DNA of 64,000 nt. It comes from Larus michahellis (lineage: Eukaryota > Chordata > Aves > Charadriiformes > Laridae). The stretch spans positions 6,081,001-6,145,000 of the forward strand of contig NC_133907.1 in NCBI RefSeq assembly GCF_964199755.1, read 5' to 3'. The position numbers and the translations under genes are program-made. Shown piece after piece: positions 56,336 to 64,000 of the stretch (position 1 is the first letter of the stretch; the number at the start of each line of letters is the position of its first letter). The notes beneath the pieces were generated by a model that was given only the letters and a program-made list of their open reading frames with translations, was not told the origin of the DNA and made no database searches.

Positions 56336-59300
56336 GGGCACCGGGCAGGTGTGTGGAGTCACTTCGGGACGGGGGTTGTTCGGCCGGGCCCCTCGGAGAC
56401 GGAGAGGACCCCCGGAGCGGGGCTGATGTGGGGCTCAGGGCACGGGGGGTGCGGAGCAGGGAGTGGGGCTTGGCTGCCAGGGCAGGGCCCCTCATCCCCC
56501 GCTGTCGCCCAGGGTTGCCCCCACTCCCCGGGGAGGTCCCCTGCCCTATCCCCATCACAGGGTCTGTGGGAGCAAGGCCTTGTTCGTGCGGGACCAGCAG
56601 TGGGATGGAGCTGGGATCGTGGCCGGCTGTGGGGTGCAAGGCTGCACGCTGCTCCTCAGGGAGCCACGGAGGAGGGTGGGCTGTGGGCATGCGAGGGCAT
56701 GGGGAGGGCAGGCTGTGGCTGGCCCACAGCAGTGGTGGCCCACTGGGCTGCGGTAGGTGCAGGTGCTCGGGCTGGCAGGCCCCGTTGCCTTGCGGTGCCC
56801 AGGGGACGTGGTGGCGGGGCTGCGCTGTCACCGGAGCCGTATCGATCCCAGAAACCCGGCCGATGGCAGCACCGTGCTGCGCGGAGCTGTGACCTTGCAC
56901 CCTCAGCGAAGGGCGCTGGTGGGAGGCGGTGAGCAGCCGGATGGGCGCCGCGATGGCCAGGCCGGGCTGTGCCCCCACAAGTGGGCTCTGGCCCCCGGGT
57001 CCCTCTGCCCGGGATCCCGTCTGTGGTGGGCTGGTGCTGGGCTGGACCCGGCAGCAGGCGAGTGCGGGGCCACTTGTCACCCCACGGCATTCCGGGGCGG
57101 TGGGGGCCTGGCCCATGGGCTGCGCCAGGGGCAGAGAAGCCAGTCCTGTGCCGGAACCATGGCTGGAGCCCGTGGCCCTCCAGGAATGGCTTATCAGCTT
57201 GGCGGCTGATCTACTCACAGGGGGCCAGGCAAGGAGCGGGCCTGGCTGAGGGGGAGCTGGGGTGGGCATGCCGCAGGGGCCGCGGCAGGGGAGGCGCAGG
57301 GACGGTGTCCCTTCCCAGCTGAGCTGTGACCTTGCGCCCTCGCAGAGGACAGACAGCGTTGCGGCCCTGCCAGCGGGCGCCCCAGGACCGACCCTGCACC
57401 GTGGGTCAGCCGCAGCCATGGCGGGGTGCGTGCAGAGGGGTCAGGGCAGCGTGCTGGAGACCCCCGAGCTGCCCCAGTTCATGTCCAGTGTTGCTCTGTG
57501 GCCCTGGGGCTGTGGATACAGCCTCCTGGGGTGATGGATGAGAGGGGGTGCCGTGGGGCTGGTTGCCCACAGGGCTGACGTGGGGCTGCGGATGGCAGAG
57601 CTGCCCGTGTGGCACCAGGGAGGGATGGGGTCCCAGTCGGGGGCTCTGTGATGCCTGGCCCTTCACAGCGTCACACGCAGGGCCGGCAGCGGTGCAGGAG
57701 TGACGGAGGCCCTGGGGATCTTGGAGCGGGTCCTGGGGCAGGAGCAGGTGGGGGCTGCAGCCGGCTGTGCTGCTCGGTGCCGGGGCAGCGTGGGGACCGT
57801 CTGTCCCGGCACAGACCCCGGTGGGGCCTCGCTCCCAGCTGGCCGGGCCCGGGACAGCCTGCCCGGCGGGCTAACGCTGCTCTCTCAGCGCCGTACCGGC
57901 GCCGTGGGGCCGCCTCGCTGCCGCCCCTCCCTGCCGGCTCTGCAGTCCTGGGAATGGGCCTTCCCGGTGCCGGGCAGCGGGCGGGGAGACCACCGCAGCG
58001 GGGACCGGGCGCAGGTGCACGGCCGGAGCCGGGGCTGGGCCCGGGGGTGGATGGAGACGGACGGTCGCCGCCGGTGCGGGGTCTGTGCGGGGCCCCGGGG
58101 GGCGGCCGGGGCTGCGCGGGGCCTCGCCGCCGCCAGGGGGCGCCGCCGGGACGGGACGGGCCGGTCTCCGACGGGGGGGTGTGTCCGGCCCCGCCCCGCA
58201 GGGTGGGGGACCCGGCCGCTCCCGCCGCCCCCACGGGGGTCTCCCCCAGCACCCGCGGCGTGGGGGGCCGGGGATCGGGTGGGTCTCCCCTGGGACCCGG
58301 CCGTGAGGGGCTGGACCCTACGGAGCGCTGGCCGTGGGGCTGGGCTCCCCCCACCCCTCGGGGCGATGGCCGTGGGGCAGCTGCCCTGGCTCGGGGGCGG
58401 CACCGGGGCAACCCTGGAGCGGAGCCCCCCCCGTGTCCCGAGGCAGCCGGTCTCGGCGGCAGTCACCATGACAACCAACTGGTTAAGGAGCCTCTCTCGT
58501 TGCCATGGAAACCGGACCCGATGTCATCCCTGCCGGCGGCTCCCGATGCTGGGGGGGGGGGGTGTTCAGCCGCTCGCCCAGACCCGCCGGGGCTGTGTGG
58601 GGCAGCCGTGCTGGGGGTCGGCCCCGGGCGGGGCGTGGGCACCCAGGGGTGGGGGACTCCACCAGTCCTGGCTGCGTCCCGGCCCTGCGGCTGCTGCCCA
58701 CAACAGCAGCCTGCTGTGGGGCCGCGACCGTGGGGGGCCCAGGGTGCAAAGGTGGGGCAGGACCCCCGTGCGGTGCCGGGGCAGGGGTCCCACAGCCCCT
58801 GCTGAAGGCACCATGCGTGGGGCACAGAAGCCCAGCCTCCCCTGCCCTCCATCCCCATTGCTGCGGACCCCCAGCTCTCCCCCAGCCCCCCCAGCTCCCC
58901 CAGCCCAGGGCTGAGCAGGGGGTGCTATGTGGGACACAGGACACCCCAGAGCCTTGGCTAATCTTGCTGCTGTGCCAAACCCTTTTGGGAGCAGCCGGCG
59001 ATGGCTGTGCAGCCGCTCCTCGGCCGTCACCGTGCCCTCTGGCCCTTGCTCAGCTGCGGCAGCCCGGCGTCCTCGAGGCGCTGCAGCTGGCATGGGGCTG
59101 TTCCGGGGCTCCTCGGCCACTCTGCCCAGGAGCGGGGCCCAGCGGGAGGAGGTTGATTCGGCGGCTTATCCCTATGCTGGGCTGCCCGGCCGCCCAATGC
59201 CATGGCCCTGCTGCCGGCAAGACATCTGGGCAGGGCAGCCAGGGACGCCGCGGCAGCTGCGTGTGATGCAGGGCTGCCATGACGCAGGAGTTCACATCCT

Positions 59301-62200
59301 CCTGCCCTGTCCCACTGCCTCCTGCCCTGCCCCGCTGCCGCCCTTCTGCTCTTGGCCTCGGGCAGCTGCACCGGCTCCCAACTCCCTGTGGCTCCACTTG
59401 CAGCCCAATGGGATATCATCCCTCCCTCCATGCCAGTGGAGCTGGTGGCAGGTCTGAGCTGGCACCCGTGCCACCTCCAGGCTCTGTTTTTGCCCTGGTG
59501 CTGGTGGCAGGGCCCTGACCTGTCTGGATAGGGATGAGCAAGACCCCTCTGTCCCACTGAAATGCTGTGGGATATGCTGCCCCTGGGCTTATGGGGGCAG
59601 CAGGACAGAGCGGTGTGGGGCACACCATGATGCAAATCCTCCGGCACAGCCCCTGGCTCTGTGTGTGTAACGCTGCCCTCTGCACCCCACTGTTACTCCC
59701 CCCAGTCCCTCTGTGTGGGCTGAGGCAGGCTGCCGATGGTGCCCGGGGATTGCTGCAGGTGGTGCAGCATGGTCTCCGGCATCTCCGCAGCATGACCACC
59801 CTTGCCTCCAGGGCAGGCTGCTGCCAGGCTGCCCTCTCTGTACCCTCAGGAGGTTTCCCAGCACCTCCAGCACGTGTCTTGCTCCTGGGAGGTTTGACCG
59901 CTGCTGGTGACAGGACAGGCAAGGGCTATGCAGCTGGCTGTTGGGACACCTGCCCTGGGAAGGGCTGTGGGGACGGTTCCCCCCACCCAGAGTCTGTGTG
60001 GCATGGTGGGTGCAGGGGATCTGGGACTGGGGCCATGCTCAGGGGGCTCTGTGGGGTCTGCAGTGGCACAGGACAGTTTGCAGGGATGCTGTGTGTCCTG
60101 GCCTGGCTCTGGCTCTTGGGGGTTTCCCACTGCTCAGCAGTCTCCATCCCAGGGAGCATGGCAGAGACGACGTTGGGGGATGGTCCAGGGGAATGGTCCA
60201 GCTGTGCTGTGCCAACCCCTTGGCCTGGCAGAGGAGCTGTGCAGCTCTCCCTCATCATTCCTGGGCAGCTCTTGCAGTTAAGTGGGGCACTGATGCCATG
60301 CCTGGCCCCATGCCAGGATCCTGCCTGTGCCTGGGGACCACTTGCAGCTGATCCCCCCCCACTATGCTCGGGGAAAGCCGTCTGCCTCTCTCCAGCCCCA
60401 GCTCCTCTGCCCATGCCCTTGTGCTTGCCTGCAGCGCAAGGGCATGGGTGCTGCCCAAGCCATGCCAAGCCTCTCCACTCCCAGCATGCTGGGGCCGCGT
60501 ACCCCAGCCCCAGGGCATCACGCTCATGTGCTGTGCTGGGGGATTGAGCTCCCTCGGTCTGGCTCTGCCCCAGGGACACCCCCAATGTGCCCCGCCCCAT
60601 GCCGGTGGGACCCCATGTGTAGCCTAAGCGAATGCAGTTGGTAGCATAGCCCCCCTGCGCTGCTGGCAAATCCCAGCCCCTGAAATGGAGCCATAATCCA
60701 GGGATTAGGGGATTAGTGTTTTTTCACGTGCTCCCTCCCCCCCATCTGTTTTAGCAGGAAAATCCCTCTTGTGCCGAGCCCACGCGCTGCGGCCTCATGC
60801 GCAAAACTATCATCTCGGCACTTGCCGTGGCTGGCTGGCCCCCGCGCGGCCCCCAGCCCGCTGCCCCTCTGCCTGGCCATGGCCTCCGGGGTGGGGGGGG
60901 CTCTGCAAATCCCCCAGGACTCGTCAGGGAGAGCAGCTCTGCCCACTGCGTCCTGCCTGCAGCCCTGGCTGTGCAGGCAGCGTGCAGGGGCTTGTCCCAT
61001 CCCTTGGGAGCGGGCCAGCCCCTTGCTCCAACGCTGGCACCTGCTCAAGGCCAAGAGACGTGGGGGTGAGGGGACGGAGCTGCTGCGGCCAGCATGCGCG
61101 GTCTGGGCAGGGAGGGGGGGCAAGATGGGGGTGGCAGCACTCTGCCTGCACTGGGGCAGCCCTTGAGCTGCCCACCCTGCCTGCAGGCCGTCCTGCACCG
61201 TTTTTTCTGCGGAGCTGGGGCTGTGCCGGTGTGGCTCCCAGGGGACAACGGGCCCAGGGGGGTCCTGTCAGGGCAGGGGCTGGGGCTGGCAGTGTGGTGG
61301 GTGTGAGGGGTCCGAGCCCTCCTGCCTCGCAAGGTGAGGGCCAGGGAGCCTCCGCGCTGCAGAGCAGCTGGCCCCGTACCAGGAGAAAGTAAACAATTAA
61401 TTACAGCCGTCAAGAAGTAACTAACGCCAGCGGGCTGTCATGATCTCAGCCTGCTCCGGAGGAGATGCCGGGAGCTGCAGCCAGCTCCGGCTCTGGGATC
61501 CTCCCGGATTAAGTGGAGGAGAGAAGGGGGGCCTGCGAGCAGCCCTGCGGGGTCAGCGCAGGGTCCTGTCAGCAGCCCCAGCCTTGAGCCCCATGGCCGT
61601 TCTCCAGAGTCAGCCCCGGACCTGCCGCGCTGTGGGTCTGGGGGGAGCTGTGCTGGGGTGTTCCTGGGTGCAGTGTGATCCCCAGCCTCCCTGCAGACCC
61701 AGGGGGGTCAGGCCAAGCCATCTTCCATCTGCGGGTAGCGTTTCCTGCTCTGCATCCTCTGCAGGACCCCTGGCACCACTGCAGGATGGTCTGGCTGTCC
61801 CCCTCCTCCCTGAGGTGGGCTTGGATGATGGTGGCTGCAGGCCAGTCCTGCTGCTGGGGCTGGGGGGCTTCATCCCCGGCCAGGGCCCTGCTGCCTGCAG
61901 AGGGGTCCTTGGCGTGGCTGGCACTGCCCGACCCGAGAGCTGCCCCCCCCAGGAGCTGCCCCCCGCTGGCCTTGCTGCGGGCAGGGGCTGCCCAGGCATG
62001 GGGGGCTGCCCTGACCCCAGGCCTCAGCATCCCTTGGGGATGTGTCGGCCCCGCAGGTGCAGGATCTGCACCACTGCACACCCCGAGCCGTGTGCCCGGT
62101 CCCGGGGCTGCACCGGCGGCCGGGTGCGGGGGCCGGTGTGGGATGCGGATGCCGGTGTGGGGTGCGGAGGCTGACGGCGGGGTGCGGGGGCCGATGCGGG
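56336..62200 (+). other. SLC12A5 interval between first exons 1a and 1b
   Basis: About 5.9 kb with no coding exon I recognise. Long open frames on both strands are GC-rich noise. Candidate regulatory spots are three OTX/CRX-type cores at 60694-60715 with a CACGTG at 60725-60730, and GTAAACA plus AATTAATTA at 61389-61403. Confidence 0.5.
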
Positions 62201-62563
62201 GTGCGGGGCCGTCCCGCCCGCGCCAGCCGGGTCCCGCAGCGCTGCCGTGCCCTAGTTCCTCCCCCCGCCTGGCTCAGCCGGGAGGCGGCGTGTGCTCCGC
62301 TCCGCGCCCTCCCCCGCCTCGCCCCTGCCTTGCCGCTGCTCCCCTCCCCACAGCGGCGGGGGCAATGCCTCCTGCATACGTGATGAAGTGAGAGCGACCG
62401 GGCTGGGCTCCGCCGGCAGCAGAGAGCCGAGAGCCCGGGCGCCTCCGCACTGCAGCCCCCTCCCACCGGCGGCGGCGGGGGGCGGCGCGGGGACGCGGCT
62501 GGCTGCGGAGCGCGGCGCTCGCAGCTCCCGGGCAGCAGCGTGCGGCCGCGGGCAGCCGGCGCC
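62200..62563 (+). promoter_or_regulatory. SLC12A5 promoter 1b and 5' UTR
   Basis: A CpG-rich block precedes the exon 1b ATG at 62564. No TATA box is evident. It is the likely promoter of the major neuronal isoform KCC2b. Confidence 0.5.
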
Positions 62564-62615
62564 ATGCTGAACAATCTGGCCGACTGCGAGGACGGCGACG
62601 GCGGCGCCAGCCAAG
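62564..62615 (+). CDS. SLC12A5: K-Cl cotransporter 2, alternative first exon 1b (KCC2b N terminus); partial
   Basis: The exon encodes MLNNLADCEDGDGGASQ and ends at donor CAAG/GTGAGG with one carried base. Human KCC2b begins MLNNLTDCEDGDGGAN. This is the first exon of the main mature-neuron isoform. The rest of the transporter lies to the right of the window. Confidence 0.93.
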
Positions 62616-63159
62616 GTGAGGGGCCCGGACCGGAGCCGGGGGACCGGGAACCGGGGGAGCCCGGGGCGGCCGCCTCTGCCGGGCTGGGGTCCGGGTCTCG
62701 GCGCCGAGCGGGTGGCAGAGGCAGCGCGGAGCCGGGGGTGCCGCGGCCGCCGGACCCCGTCACGGGGCAGGCGGACGGCACCGGCACCGGCCGCGACGGC
62801 GGCTCTTGGTCCGCGGCCCCGCGGGGCTGCGGCGGGAGGTGCGGGGCCGCTCCCGCTGCCGGCCCGCGGCTGCGGCTTCCCGCGGCGGGCGCCGCCGCGC
62901 AGCCCCGGCCCTGCTACCGCCGCTGCGGCAGCCCCGGGAAACCGCGGCGCGGCTGGAGCAGCGGCCGCGGCGGGGCCGAGCAGTGCCCGGGGCTTGCCGG
63001 AGAGCCTCCTCCCGTGCGGGGGATGCGGGCTGAGCTCCGGGCGATCCCGCTGGACTCCGGCCCCTGCCCTCTCCCGGGCAGCCCCCGGCGGCCGCTGCAC
63101 CGGCCCGCTCCTGCCTACCTGGGACCCCCGCAGGGAACCCCGCGCCCGGCTGCCGCCCC

Positions 63160-63470
63160 CTCTGTCCCGGATACCTCCTACCCATCCCTCCCTACCGCCT
63201 CCCCCCTCCAGCTGCCGCCCACCCATCCCTGCCTACCTCCTCCCCAACCCTTCCTACCGCCTCCCCCATCCCCGCTGCCGCCCCCCCAGCCCTCCCTACC
63301 GCCGCCCCCCATCTCCGGCTGCCGCCCCCCCATCCCGCCCTACCGCTTTCCTCATCCCCGCTGCTCCCCCCTCCCCCCCGATTCCTCCCCGCTGCCGCCC
63401 CCCCGATCCCTAGCAGCCATCCCCCCCCGTACCTCCCCGCTGCCCCCCCGCATCCGCCGCCCCCCGGGGC
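63160..63470 (+). repeat. C-rich degenerate minisatellite in SLC12A5 intron 1b
   Basis: The plus strand is almost free of long A/T or G runs and is built of loose repeats around CTGCCGCCCCCC and CCCTACCGC. It could form i-motif/G-quadruplex structures. It ends just before the RE1 site. Confidence 0.7.
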
Positions 63471-63501
63471 CTCGCGGGGGCTCAGTCCGCCCCGTGCCGC
63501 C

Positions 63502-63522
63502 GCCGCTGTCCGCGGTGCTGAA
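63502..63522 (-). promoter_or_regulatory. RE1/NRSE element (REST binding site) of SLC12A5
   Basis: On the minus strand the left half TTCAGCACC, two spacer bases GC, and the right half GGACAGCGGC match the canonical 21-bp RE1 at all but one informative position (GCGCC would be consensus at the end). A neuron-restrictive silencer in intron 1 of KCC2 is known in mammals and limits expression to neurons. The position here, 0.9 kb after exon 1b, agrees. Confidence 0.88.
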
Positions 63523-64000
63523 GCGTCCGCCCGGGCCCTGCGCCGGGGCCGGCGAGAGCCGCTCGGCCCGGGGCCGCCGCGCTCCGCAGTGCCGGGCTGT
63601 GCCGGGCTGTGCCGGGCTGTGCCAAACCAAGCCAAGCCAAGCCGTGCTGAGTCGTGCCGAGCCTTGTCGTGCCGTACCGAGCCGGTCCGCTCGGTCTAGC
63701 CCGTGCTGTGCCCTGCCAGTTCGGTCCAAGCTGTGCTGTTCCCCACCAACCCGTGCCATGCCGGGCATGCTGCAGCCCCGGCGCACTGCAGGCGGGCAGG
63801 GCCGCTGCGGGCGAGGGGACGGGGCTGCAGCCCCGCAGGCGGTGGGGGACGCCAGGCCCTGGTGTTGGCCACACATCTGCTGGCACTTTGGCCTGAGCTC
63901 TCCCCGGGGCAGTTGCCAACAGCCGAGCTGCTGTGGAGGGTCCTCAGGCCTCTGCGGGGCCATGTCTAGCCCCAGGCAGCTGGGCCGGTGCAGCACCCTC

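Larger units (their letters stand above)
62616..64000 (+). other. SLC12A5 intron 1b (start)
   Basis: GC-rich intron containing a strongly C-rich tract (about 63160-63470), the RE1 element at 63502-63522, and degenerate GCCGA/GCCGT pentamers at about 63592-63690. I see no exon 2 before the window ends. Confidence 0.6.

Noticed and set aside
55800-57419. 539-codon minus-strand open frame over SLC12A5 exon 1a
   Set aside because: Pro/Ala/Arg-rich, antisense to a real exon and a minisatellite, no family resemblance; a GC-bias artefact.
57609-58914. Overlapping 398- and 404-codon plus-strand frames between SLC12A5 exons 1a and 1b
   Set aside because: Two long overlapping frames in the same GC-rich stretch indicate a lack of stop codons rather than coding; no homology seen.

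Overview
The window is nuclear DNA of a bird. Short introns, extreme GC content, large CpG islands and a 5'-truncated CR1 LINE with the typical ATTCTATG-like end all point to an avian microchromosome. The gene order PLTP(-), PCIF1(+), ZNF335(-), MMP9(+), SLC12A5(+) is the amniote block found on human 20q13.12 and, as I recall, on chicken chromosome 20. Genes were identified by recalling the human proteins and fitting exons by splice sites and reading phase. No database was searched.

Layout. 1-3500: the 5' three quarters of PLTP on the minus strand, running off the left edge. 5500-18540: the whole of PCIF1 (cap-adjacent m6Am methyltransferase), with a CpG-island promoter and two likely noncoding first exons. 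18.5-21.5 kb: gene-poor. 21.7-23.1 kb: an intronless-CDS RING/two-transmembrane gene resembling RNF182. Directly behind it lie a CR1 fragment and a diverged duplicate of the last exon and 3' UTR of PCIF1 (23.9-24.6 kb). 25.26-26.46 kb, minus: a compact two-exon Iroquois-type TALE homeobox gene. 26.5-28.9 kb: noncoding DNA with AT-rich, homeodomain-site-rich islands. 28.9-39.4 kb, minus: all of ZNF335 (27 coding exons, 1389 codons by my phase-consistent model). 39.5-50.4 kb: a long gene-poor spacer with one possible old LINE relic. 50.4-55.0 kb: all of MMP9 (13 exons, 691 aa). 55.6-64 kb: the 5' end of SLC12A5 (KCC2) with both alternative first exons, KCC2a and KCC2b, and an almost perfect RE1/NRSE element downstream of exon 1b; the gene runs off the right edge.

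How the genes relate. These are mostly independent genes in a conserved neighbourhood. The RNF182-like and Iroquois-like genes sit between PCIF1 and ZNF335, where, to my knowledge, mammals have no such genes. The RNF182-like gene has no poly(A) signal of its own that I can see and may end in the duplicated PCIF1 3' UTR. ZNF335 is known to act in the REST/H3K4-methyltransferase axis in neural progenitors, and its neighbour SLC12A5 carries a REST site, which is a suggestive pairing but not evidence of a local circuit.

Limits. Exon borders come from reading GT/AG sites and keeping frame. Transcription starts, noncoding exons and regulatory sites are inferred from motifs only. Many long open frames here are GC-rich noise and were left out.
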